Below, in pieces: positions 1 through 6,345 of a stretch of DNA of 8,690 nt. The notes below the pieces were generated by a model. The model did not search any database and was not told the origin of the DNA. It saw only the letters and a program-made list of their open reading frames with translations. Made by a program: the position numbers and the translations under genes. This DNA comes from Ruminococcus sp. AF41-9. Lineage in GTDB: Bacteria; Bacillota; Clostridia; Lachnospirales; Lachnospiraceae. The stretch spans positions 1-8,690 of the forward strand of contig NZ_QUDO01000089.1 of the NCBI RefSeq assembly GCF_003477525.1, given 5' to 3'. Position 1 is the first letter of the stretch; every line of letters starts with the position of its first letter.

Positions 1-108
<108 letters not shown>

Positions 109-146
109 CCATATAAAGTATCAAAATGAAACTTTTTCCCAGGTGG

Positions 147-193
147 TTTTTCAGGCAATAACTGCCATTGGATTCCAAAGATAGAAAAATAAC
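147..193. repeat. Direct repeat copy 1 (diverged ~47 bp)
   Basis: This copy shares the blocks TTTTTCAGGCAATA, CTGCCA and ATTCCAAAGATA, then an A-rich end closing in AAC, with the copy at 276-323. The copies are in the same orientation, about 130 bp apart, and differ by several substitutions and one or two small indels. Read on the minus strand both copies stay open and encode similar peptides (WNQWQILPEK versus GIQWQLLPEK), but there is no convincing start or ribosome binding site. I treat it as an intergenic repeat or the remnant of a coding repeat of unknown function. Confidence 0.6.
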
Positions 194-275
194 TGGTTAA
201 AATGGGCTTGTCATGCAGACGTAAATAAGATATAGTATAAAATGTAAACAGCAATTCTAATTTTCTGACAAGCGA

Positions 276-323
276 TTTTTCAGGCAATATCTGCCACTGA
301 TTCCAAAGATAAAAATACATAAC
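276..323. repeat. Direct repeat copy 2 (diverged ~47 bp)
   Basis: This is the second copy of the repeat at 147-193, with TTTTTCAGGCAATAT, CTGCCACTG, ATTCCAAAGATA and a closing ATAAC. It ends just upstream of the promoter of the Rpn-type gene. The bases between the two copies, 194-275, show no further clear repeat. Confidence 0.6.
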
Positions 324-360
324 TTCAAAGAGATTAAGTATTCAATAAAGCCCGTTAAAA

Positions 361-369
361 TGTTATAAT
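361..369 (+). promoter_or_regulatory. Extended -10 promoter for the Rpn-type gene
   Basis: TGT followed by TATAAT at 364-369 is a perfect extended -10 element. The -35 position at 341-346 (TTCAAT) is weak, as is often seen with extended -10 promoters. Transcription would begin near 376, giving a leader of less than 20 bases before the ATG at 394. Confidence 0.6.
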
Positions 370-393
370 GTAGATATCAAAAAGGAGTGTTAT

Positions 394-1296
394 ATGAATA
401 ATACGATTTTTGATGATGTATTTCGTACAATGGTTGAGAAGATGCCATATCTGGCAGTGCCTCTGATCAATGAAGTATTTCATACATCATATCCGGAAGA
501 TGTGAAGATCACACAGCTTCGCAATGAACATCAGCAGGAGGATGGAGAGATTATTACAGATTCCTGTCTGTTGATTGGAAAGAAAATGTATCATATTGAG
601 TGTCAGAGTACAGATGATACAACCATGGTAATACGTATGATAGAGTATGATTTTGCAATCGGCATAGAAAATGCTGAAAAACAGGGACGCAGATATCGGA
701 TAGAATTTCCAAAATCCTGTGTGCTGTTTTTGCGAAGTTCGGAAAATACACCGGATTATCTGGAAGCAGATGTAATCTTTCCTGATGGAAACACATATTT
801 ATATTCGATACCGACTGTAAAGATGACTGATTATACCAAAGACAGTATTTTTGAGAAAAACCTGCTAATGCTGTTACCGTTTTATATTATGAGATATGAG
901 AAAAGGGGACATGACTTTAACGAAAATCCTCAATTGTTCCAGATTTTGTTAAACGAATATGAAGAAATTAGAGGAAATCTGGAAAAGGAACTGACAGAAA
1001 CCGGAAAATCGGAGTTGTATACAGATTTGACGAAACTGATTGTAAAGATTGCGGATTATATCTTCCGAAAAGAAGATGATATCAGGAAAGGAATAGGTGA
1101 TATTATGGGAGGAAAAGTTCTGGAACTGGAGTCTGAAAGACTTAAAGCAGAGGGACTTCAGGAAGGCATGATTGCTGGTGCAATTAAAACCTATAAGAAA
1201 TTCAAACTTGATCAGGAATCTGCGGTTAAAAATGTAATAGAAGAGTTTTCCTTATCTGAAAAAGATGCCATTAATTATGTGAAAAAATATTGGTAG
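394..1296 (+). CDS. Rpn family recombination-promoting nuclease (PD-(D/E)XK)
   Basis: The 300-residue protein resembles the Rpn/YhgA-like group, annotated either as recombination-promoting nuclease or as 'PD-(D/E)XK nuclease family transposase'. The N-terminus (FDDVFRTMVEKMPYLAVPL) is family-typical. The nuclease core shows the acidic DGEIITD segment ending at D56 and the E-x-Q motif at E69-C-Q71 in YHIECQS, the expected place for metal-binding residues. The C-terminal third is charged and helical and ends in a GAIKTYKKFKLDQESAVKNV-type tail common in these proteins. The start at 394 is fixed by AAAGGAG seven bases upstream. Family knowledge: Rpn proteins are DNA endonucleases thought to promote RecA-independent gene transfer. 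It is transcribed alone, with its own promoter and terminator. The length is usual for the Lachnospiraceae form and I see no break. Confidence 0.85.
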   Translation: MNNTIFDDVFRTMVEKMPYLAVPLINEVFHTSYPEDVKITQLRNEHQQEDGEIITDSCLLIGKKMYHIECQSTDDTTMVIRMIEYDFAIGIENAEKQGRRYRIEFPKSCVLFLRSSENTPDYLEADVIFPDGNTYLYSIPTVKMTDYTKDSIFEKNLLMLLPFYIMRYEKRGHDFNENPQLFQILLNEYEEIRGNLEKELTETGKSELYTDLTKLIVKIADYIFRKEDDIRKGIGDIMGGKVLELESERLKAEGLQEGMIAGAIKTYKKFKLDQESAVKNVIEEFSLSEKDAINYVKKYW

Positions 1297-1349
1297 TATA
1301 ATGCCTTCAATATCTTACGAAAAGAGGATAATATTTGGAAAGAAAATGA

Positions 1350-1377
1350 AGCGACGGCTATCACAGCCGCCGCTTTT
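1350..1377 (+). terminator. Intrinsic terminator after the Rpn-type gene
   Basis: The arms AGCGACGGCT and AGCCGCCGCT pair over 10 bp with one mismatch around an ATCAC loop, followed by TTTT. It sits 53 bases after the stop codon at 1294-1296. The remaining bases up to 1507 are AT-rich and show no gene I can support. Confidence 0.75.
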
Positions 1378-1507
1378 ACTAGTTATAATTACAGATAACA
1401 TAAACTTATAGCAAAGATATGCAGAGTGTAGATCGGAAGTTGAATATAGGTAAATACATAGTAATAATGCCCAAAAACAGAAGATACATTTTTAGTAAAA
1501 AACGCTT

Positions 1508-1536
1508 TTGAAATCAAAGTAAAATGGCTTTATAAT
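1508..1536 (+). promoter_or_regulatory. Sigma-A-type promoter for the 73-residue protein gene
   Basis: TTGAAA at 1508-1513 and TATAAT at 1531-1536 are separated by exactly 17 bases, close to the vegetative consensus. The predicted transcript start is around 1543, so the hairpin at 1548-1589 would form at the very 5' end of the mRNA. Confidence 0.75.
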
Positions 1537-1547
1537 AAAAATAAGGG

Positions 1548-1594
1548 CGAGTAGCATAATGAGTCGGAAAACAACAGTTATGCTGCTTGTTTTT
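1548..1594 (+). promoter_or_regulatory. 5' leader hairpin with U-run (possible attenuator)
   Basis: CGAGTAGCATAA (1548-1559) pairs with TTATGCTGCTTG (1578-1589) as a 12-bp stem with two G-U pairs and an 18-base loop, followed at once by five T residues. It lies between the predicted transcript start and the ribosome binding site of the next gene. It could terminate or attenuate transcription, or protect the 5' end of the mRNA. No sensor domain or known riboswitch motif is visible upstream of it. Confidence 0.5.
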
Positions 1595-1622
1595 ATAAAA
1601 TGAATCTCAGGAGGAATTGCAT

Positions 1623-1844
1623 ATGCATGAGTATGAAGTCTTTATTGAGGATATAAATCCGTGTGGAGGAGAACAATACAGTAAAAAAACTTTGATCGAG
1701 GCAGAAGCAGCTAGCCCGGAAGCCTATGTAAAAGAAAATGGAAGATTTCCGATTCTGGAATCCACACGCAATGAGAGTGGAGATGTTGTAATAGTAACAG
1801 GAGACAATCAGGGTTCTTTTGTACGTTATACTTTTACGGAATAA
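1623..1844 (+). CDS. Small protein of unknown function (73 aa)
   Basis: I do not recognise a named family. The product is acidic and soluble, with no membrane segment or signal peptide. It starts MHEYEVFIEDINPCGGEQYS and contains one cysteine (C14) in an NPCGG turn. The alternating hydrophobic pattern (YEVFIEDI, DVVIVTG, SFVRYTFTE) suggests a compact mainly beta domain. The ATG at 1623 is preferred over the in-frame TTG at 1617 because AGGAGG at 1609-1614 lies eight bases before the ATG but only two before the TTG. The gene has its own consensus-like promoter and a hairpin leader, and it is followed by a strong terminator, so it is probably expressed alone. Coding status is supported by the promoter, ribosome binding site and terminator rather than by homology. 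Confidence 0.7.
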   Translation: MHEYEVFIEDINPCGGEQYSKKTLIEAEAASPEAYVKENGRFPILESTRNESGDVVIVTGDNQGSFVRYTFTE

Positions 1845-1900
1845 GAGGGCCGGTCAGCAAGGGGAGGATTTTGTTAAAATAAAATATTTGCCATGAAGAA

Positions 1901-1956
1901 AGTGTGTAGCCTGTCAGCGTAAGTCCAGCTTATGTGACAGGGTGCGCACTTTTTTT
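1901..1956 (+). terminator. Long hairpin terminator upstream of the MATE gene
   Basis: The arms at 1901-1916 and 1935-1950 pair over 16 positions with one mismatch and two G-U pairs. The stem continues inside as CGTAAG (1918-1923) with CTTATG (1929-1934), closing a five-base TCCAG loop. A run of seven T follows (1950-1956). It is a convincing rho-independent terminator for the 73-residue protein gene. It ends only 28 bases before the MATE start, and I see no good promoter between the two, so regulated readthrough is possible. Confidence 0.85.
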
Positions 1957-1984
1957 GTGCAGAAAAGAGAGGAGTTAAAGTAAA

Positions 1985-3351
1985 ATGGCAGAAAGTAACA
2001 AGATGAAGGATATGCCGGTGAATAAGCTGATGATCCAGATGGGAATCCCTATGATCTTATCCATGGCATTGCAGGCGGTCTATAACATTGTAGACAGTGC
2101 GTTTGTAGGAAATATGAGAGTGGGCAGTGAAGCTGCATTAAATGCCCTCACTCTGGTATTTCCGGTTCAGATGCTTATGGTAGCGGTAGGAATCGGAACA
2201 GGTGTAGGAACCAATGCACTTCTTGCAAGGACACTTGGACAGGAAAACAGGGAAAAGGCTGCAAAGGTAGCAGGGAACAGTCTGTTCCTGGGCGTGATCA
2301 TTTATGTGGTCTGTTTACTGTTTGGTATCTTTGGGGTGAAAGCATATATTTCATCACAGACAGTTGATGCAGAAGTAATTGAAATGGGAGTCAGTTATCT
2401 GCGGATATGCTGTGTGATTTCTTTTGGTATTATTTTCTTTTCTTTATTTGAAAAGTTATTACAGGCAACAGGTCGTTCTCTTTATTCTACAATCGGACAG
2501 GTGGTTGGTGCTGTTGTAAATATTATTCTCGATCCAATCATGATCTATGGTATTGGACCTTGTCCTGAAATGGGAGTGAAAGGTGCAGCTTACGCAACTG
2601 TAATTGGTCAGGTTGCTTCTGCTGTATTGCTGCTTATTTTTCATATGAAACTGAACAGGGAATTCGGGCATGGACCGAAATACATGAAACCGAATGCTGG
2701 TGTTATAAAAGAAATCTATGCAATCGGACTTCCGGCAATTATTGCACAGGCTCTGATGTCCATTATGGTTTATGTGATGAATCTGATCCTGAAATTTAAT
2801 CCATCAGCACAGACAGCCTATGGATTGTTCTATAAAGTCCAGCAGTTTGTTCTCTTCCTTGCTTTTGGTCTGAGAGATGCGATCACTCCGATCATTGCAT
2901 TTGCTTATGGAATGAGAAGCAAAAAGAGAATTCAGGATGGTATCAAATATGGACTTATTTATACTATTGCATTAATGATTCTGGGAATTGCAATTACGGA
3001 GATTTTCCCCGGAGCGTTTGCAATGCTGTTTAATGCAGGACAGTCAAGAGAATATTTTATTGCCGCGATGAGAGTGATTTCAGTGAGTTTCTTGTTTGCC
3101 GGAGTTAATGTTGCTTATCAGGGAATTTACCAGGCATTGGATGGCGGCTTGAAATCACTGGTGATTTCACTTTTGAGACAGCTGATTATTATCCTGCACT
3201 GGCGGGAATCTTTTCTCTGTTTGTCAGAAATGGTCAGATGGGAGTATCGCTGATCTGGTGGGCATTTCCAATTACTGAGATAATTTCATGTTTTGTAGGA
3301 TATGTATTTTTAAAGAAAATCAGAAAAAATAAGGTTGATGCTTTAAGTTAG
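1985..3351 (+). pseudogene. MATE family efflux transporter, frameshifted near the 3' end
   Basis: A multidrug and toxin extrusion (MATE) antiporter of the Gram-positive DinF/NorM-like type. These have 12 membrane helices and export cationic drugs or metabolites using a Na+ or H+ gradient. The N-terminus has the family pattern: P11-V-N-K-L, then [20 protein letters not shown] and the [11 protein letters not shown] loop. The start at 1985 follows a GAGGAG site at about 1968-1973. The frame opened at 1985 ends at 3253 (422 residues), but its last 18 residues after L404 look foreign. Restoring one base, probably a C near 3197 (CTGCACTGG read as CTGCCACTGG), yields [20 protein letters not shown] and then the [18 protein letters not shown] helix, ending at TAG 3349-3351. 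That gives 455 residues, the usual MATE length. The uncorrected product lacks helix 12 and part of helix 11. A true mutation and a sequencing error cannot be told apart here. Confidence 0.85.
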
Positions 3352-3363
3352 GAGGAATCAGAG

Positions 3364-3951
3364 ATGGCAAAAAGAATTATTATGATCAGCAGGGAATTTG
3401 GAAGCGGTGGACGTTTTATCGGAGAAGAAGTAGCAAAGAAACTTGGAATTGCCTATTATGATAAAAATATCATTGGTCAGATTGCAGAAAAGTCTGGCTT
3501 ATCACCGGAATATATTCAGGAAAATGCGGAATTATCACCGAAAAAAGGTTTGTTCGCATATGCATTTTCCGGTCGTGATATCACAGGAAAATCTGTGGAG
3601 GACATGGTGTATGAGGCACAGAGAAATATTATTTTAGAATTGGCTGAGAAGGAGCCTTGTGTGATCATTGGAAGAAATGCAGACTATATCCTGAAAGACC
3701 GGGACGATGTGCTGAATGTATTTATTCATGGGGACATGCCGGAAAAAATAAAGCGTATCACTGGTTTATACAATGTAGAAGAGAAGGAAGCTGTGAAAAT
3801 GATGGCAGACACAGATAAAAGGCGAAGAACAAATTATAACTTTTACACAGATCAGAACTGGGGAAAAGCCAGCAATTACACACTGTGCCTGAACAGCTCA
3901 CAGCTTGGATATGACAGATGTGAGATGATAATTATGGAATGCGTGAAATAA
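3364..3951 (+). CDS. Cytidylate kinase-like family protein
   Basis: The 195-residue product belongs to the cytidylate-kinase-like P-loop family (Pfam Cytidylate_kin2 type). Residues 9-17, SREFGSGGR, form the phosphate-binding loop; it lacks the canonical GKS/T of true CMP kinases, as usual for this branch. LGIAYYDKNII, EPCVIIGRNADYIL and the arginine-rich DTDKRRRTNYNFYT lid segment (about 149-162) follow the family order. True substrates are unproven; nucleotide monophosphate phosphorylation is inference. The ATG at 3364 sits eight bases after AGGAGG at 3350-3355, and that site overlaps the restored MATE stop codon, so the two genes are probably translationally coupled in one operon. If the MATE frameshift is real, ribosomes stop about 100 bases early and coupling could be weakened. 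Confidence 0.85.
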   Translation: MAKRIIMISREFGSGGRFIGEEVAKKLGIAYYDKNIIGQIAEKSGLSPEYIQENAELSPKKGLFAYAFSGRDITGKSVEDMVYEAQRNIILELAEKEPCVIIGRNADYILKDRDDVLNVFIHGDMPEKIKRITGLYNVEEKEAVKMMADTDKRRRTNYNFYTDQNWGKASNYTLCLNSSQLGYDRCEMIIMECVK

Positions 3952-3972
3952 AAACAGATTATGTTTTTTATT
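3947..3972 (+). terminator. Weak AT-rich terminator candidate
   Basis: AATAAAAACA pairs with TGTTTTTTATT (one bulge) around a GATTA loop, overlapping the stop codon at 3949-3951. The stem is almost all A-U, so it is a poor terminator, although it is placed correctly at the end of the MATE/kinase unit. Confidence 0.35.
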
Positions 3973-4128
3973 CAAATTGACTGAGTGGAAGAGTCCTTTT
4001 TCTATGTAGTGTATCTGTAAAATAAAAGAGGCAGATATAATAAAAAGGAATAAACCAGCTTGTATCATTCAGGTAAGAGTTAAGTGATGGAAGCATTTCA
4101 GATAATAATAGTTACTTTGCGCATTTTG
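3973..4128. other. Intergenic spacer without recognised gene
   Basis: This is an AT-rich spacer between the kinase gene and the glgA promoter. It contains a six-base inverted repeat, TATCTG (4012-4017) and CAGATA (4032-4037), followed by AATAAAAAGG, and a TATAAT at 4036-4041 without a matching -35. I see no supported coding region or RNA gene. Confidence 0.5.
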
Positions 4129-4137
4129 TGTTATAAT
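4129..4137 (+). promoter_or_regulatory. Extended -10 promoter for glgA
   Basis: TGT followed by TATAAT at 4132-4137 forms a perfect extended -10 element, with no good -35 at the standard distance. Transcription would start near 4144, leaving a leader of about 118 bases. Confidence 0.6.
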
Positions 4138-4143
4138 TGAGAT

Positions 4144-4261
4144 TAACAGGAAATGATAAATATCTGCAAAATGAATGTTTATCAGGAACTTACCGGAGGA
4201 CATTTTAGTTAAGACATAATAGATTTCGGACTTTGTAAAATGCAAAAGGGAGATCAATGAT
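4144..4261 (+). promoter_or_regulatory. glgA 5' leader with stem and small open frames
   Basis: The leader carries a perfect seven-base inverted repeat, TGATAAA (4154-4160) and TTTATCA (4178-4184). An ATG at 4153 opens a 19-codon frame ending at TAA 4210-4212. A GGAGG at about 4195-4199 has no start codon at the right distance. A second six-codon frame (4240-4260) ends one base before the glgA ATG. GGGAG at 4248-4252, nine bases before that ATG, is the real ribosome binding site. Any regulatory role is inference. Confidence 0.3.
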
Positions 4262-5962
4262 ATGAGAAAAAAAACAGTTCAAACAAGCAGTACCAAAGGC
4301 AATGCAAAGAGTAATACAAAGAGCAATGCAAGAAACAGCGTAAAAAGCAGTGTAAAAAGCAGTGCAAAAAACAGTCCTCAAAAAGCTGTTAAGACTGTTG
4401 CTCCAACAGTAGAGAATGTTTCTGTTAAGCAAGCCGTAATTATTCAGGAGCCATCTGTTGAACAGAATGAACAGAACATTCCAACGAGACAGCCTGATCT
4501 GGGACCGCGAAGAAGTGTAGCCTTCATTGGATCAGAATGTTATCCATTTGTTAAGACCGGCGGATTGGGAGATGTAATGTCTGCCCTGCCAAAGAGTCTG
4601 GCAAAATTAAACATTGATGTTAAGGTCATTATTCCAAGATACAAATGTATTCCTCAGAAATTTCAGGAAAAGATGGAATACAGGGGTTCTTTTGATATGA
4701 ATCTCTGCTCTGATGGAAAGCAGTATTATGTGGGAATTATGGAATATCAGGAGGATGGGGTTGTCTATGATTTTATAGATAATGATGAGTTCTTCTCTTG
4801 GGGAAATCCGTATACGAATCTCATAGATGACATTCCGAAATTCTGTTATTTTGCAAAAGCTGCCCTTGCTGCCCTTAATTATCTGAACTGGGCTCCTGAT
4901 GTAGTACATTGTCATGACTGGCAGGCAGCTTTAGTACCACTTTATCTGAGAACCTGTTTTCAGGATACAGATGTAGGACGTGCAATTTCAGTACTCACAA
5001 TACATAATCTGAAGTTCCAGGGTATTTATGACAGAAAAAAGATTCAATACTGGTCAGGACTTCCTGATTATGTATTTAATAAGGACTGCATGATCCAGAA
5101 CTGGTTGGATGCCAATATGTTAAAGGGTGGCATCGCTTACAGCAATAAAGTTACAACTGTAAGTAACACCTATGCCTGGGAGATTCAGACAGAGGAATAT
5201 GGAGAGGGACTTGCAGAGCATTTAAGATATCACAACAATAAGATTCTGGGAATTGTGAATGGTATTGATACGGATATCTGGAATCCGGCAACTGATAAGC
5301 TGTTAGCTGCTGATTATGATGAGAAGTCAGCAATAAAGAATAAAAAGATTAATAAAAAAGCTCTTCAGGAATCTCTGGGGCTGGATGTAGATGAGCATAA
5401 GATGGTAATCGGACTTATTTCACGTCTCACCAACCAAAAAGGTCTTGATCTTGTAAATGACGTAATCCCGGGAATTATGGATGAACATACGCAGGTGGTT
5501 GTTCTTGGTACTGGTGATTCTCAGTATGAGAATACATTCCGTTATTATGAAAATAAATATAAGGGCAATTTCTGTGCATATATTGCTTACAATGAAAATG
5601 TGGCTCACAATATTTATGCAGGATGTGATGCGCTTCTGGTTCCATCAAGATTTGAACCATGTGGACTTACACAGCTTATAGCCATGAGATATGGTGCAGT
5701 TCCGATTGTAAGAGAGACCGGAGGACTTAAAGATACGGTTCAGCCTTATAATATGTTTGAAAATACAGGAAACGGTTTTACATTTGACAGATATGAAAGC
5801 GGGCTGCTTTACGACGCGATCAACAGAGCAAAGACTCTCTATTTCGAGAACAGAAAATCCTGGGATGATATGGTGATCCGCGATATGAATAAAGATGTTT
5901 CCTGGGAAAAGAGTGCAAAACAGTACAAAGATATGTATGTAGGATTAACACCAAGGGATTAG
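4262..5962 (+). CDS. glgA: Glycogen synthase (ADP-glucose type, GT5)
   Basis: Transfers glucose from ADP-glucose to the non-reducing end of an alpha-1,4-glucan in cytosolic glycogen synthesis. The GT5 catalytic region begins near residue 85 (SVAFIGSECYPFVKTGGLGD), with the substrate-binding KTGGLGD at 98-104. Then come DVVHCHDW (213-220), LTIHNLKFQG, VNGIDTDIWNP, SRLTNQKG with R388 and K393, and SRFEPCGL with E465, equivalent to the conserved catalytic glutamate of E. coli GlgA, followed by RETGGLKDTV. The C-terminus WEKSAKQYKDMY is typical. The protein is 566 residues against about 480 for the core enzyme; the extra ~84 N-terminal residues are Lys/Ser/Asn-rich, look disordered, and are partly built from a 12-bp tandem repeat. 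The enzyme appears intact. No other glg gene is adjacent, so it seems to be a single-gene unit with its own promoter and a strong terminator. Confidence 0.95.
   Translation: MRKKTVQTSSTKGNAKSNTKSNARNSVKSSVKSSAKNSPQKAVKTVAPTVENVSVKQAVIIQEPSVEQNEQNIPTRQPDLGPRRSVAFIGSECYPFVKTGGLGDVMSALPKSLAKLNIDVKVIIPRYKCIPQKFQEKMEYRGSFDMNLCSDGKQYYVGIMEYQEDGVVYDFIDNDEFFSWGNPYTNLIDDIPKFCYFAKAALAALNYLNWAPDVVHCHDWQAALVPLYLRTCFQDTDVGRAISVLTIHNLKFQGIYDRKKIQYWSGLPDYVFNKDCMIQNWLDANMLKGGIAYSNKVTTVSNTYAWEIQTEEYGEGLAEHLRYHNNKILGIVNGIDTDIWNPATDKLLAADYDEKSAIKNKKINKKALQESLGLDVDEHKMVIGLISRLTNQKGLDLVNDVIPGIMDEHTQVVVLGTGDSQYENTFRYYENKYKGNFCAYIAYNENVAHNIYAGCDALLVPSRFEPCGLTQLIAMRYGAVPIVRETGGLKDTVQPYNMFENTGNGFTFDRYESGLLYDAINRAKTLYFENRKSWDDMVIRDMNKDVSWEKSAKQYKDMYVGLTPRD
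4291..4374 (+). repeat. 12-bp tandem repeat inside the glgA N-terminus (7 units)
   Basis: Seven consecutive 12-base units follow the pattern RYMAARRRYARY. Examples are GCAAAGAGTAAT, ACAAAGAGCAAT, GTAAAAAGCAGT (twice, identical, at 4339-4350 and 4351-4362) and GCAAAAAACAGT. Each unit encodes four residues of the form (A/T/V)-(K/R)-(S/N/G)-(N/S): TKGN, AKSN, TKSN, ARNS, VKSS, VKSS, AKNS. A change in unit number would keep the reading frame and only alter the length of the basic tail. Confidence 0.85.
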
Positions 5963-6029
5963 AGCGTGTTTGAAAAATGCTTTACGCAAGATTTTTTGGA
6001 ACAATATTAAAAATGAATGAATGCAAAGT

Positions 6030-6070
6030 AAGGTGTGAGTCATAGAAATATGGCTTGCGCCTTTTCTTTT
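6030..6070 (+). terminator. Intrinsic terminator after glgA
   Basis: AAGGTGTGAGTCATA (6030-6044) and TATGGCTTGCGCCTT (6049-6063) form a 15-bp stem with four G-U pairs and a GAAA tetraloop, followed by TTCTTTT. It lies 67 bases after the glgA stop. Confidence 0.85.
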
Positions 6071-6094
6071 GCTCTGAAAGAAGAGTGATTTTTG

Positions 6095-6202
6095 ATTAAG
6101 TACAATACAATGGAGATTGTGATGTAACCGGATGGAAATGTGATCGGACAGATTATCTTCATGAAAGCTGTAATCAATGCTGATGATGGTGGGGAGATTT
6201 AT
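6095..6202 (+). pseudogene. Probable GNAT acetyltransferase remnant
   Basis: In one frame the spacer reads IKYNTMEIVM, stop, then PDGNVIGQIIFMKAVINADD and GGEI. The DGNVIGQIIFMKAVI segment resembles the beta-strand 2-3 region of GNAT N-acetyltransferases of the type DGKIVGNIMYxKA. The stop codon at 6125-6127, the absence of a start with ribosome binding site, and the lack of the acetyl-CoA-binding RxxGxG region indicate a degraded fragment. The match is short and from memory of the family, so it could be chance. The rest of the spacer to 6286 shows nothing I recognise. Confidence 0.35.
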
Positions 6203-6286
6203 AGCTGGAAATATATGTTTTATCATAATCTGTGCAATAAGATGGGTTAATTTTTCGATTTACATATTTTTTAAAGTGTTCTGGCA

Positions 6287-6295
6287 TGGTATTAT
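6287..6295 (+). promoter_or_regulatory. Candidate extended -10 for the LURP/YccF operon
   Basis: TGG followed by TATTAT at 6290-6295 is an extended -10-like element about 50 bases before the ATG at 6346. The -35 region is a T-run rather than a recognisable TTGACA. Confidence 0.35.
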
Positions 6296-6345
6296 GGTAC
6301 TTATAAAGAACCAATTATATCTGTTGGAGAGAGTGGTGAAAAGTT

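Noticed and set aside
1617..1619. TTG as start of the 73-residue protein gene
   Set aside because: It lies only two bases after AGGAGG, while ATG 1623 has ideal spacing.
1893..1922. Nine-codon leader peptide (MKKVCSLSA) overlapping the terminator stem before the MATE gene
   Set aside because: No ribosome binding site at the right distance and no run of regulatory codons.
3987..4001. GACT/AGTC hairpin followed by CTTTTTCT as terminator of the kinase-like gene
   Set aside because: The stem is only four base pairs, too short to support.
4036..4041. TATAAT as a second glgA promoter
   Set aside because: There is no TTGACA-like sequence 16-18 bases upstream and no TG extension.
4205..4432. Antisense open frame rich in cysteine and alanine opposite the glgA start
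   Set aside because: It is a by-product of the 12-bp tandem repeat read on the other strand, with no start signals.
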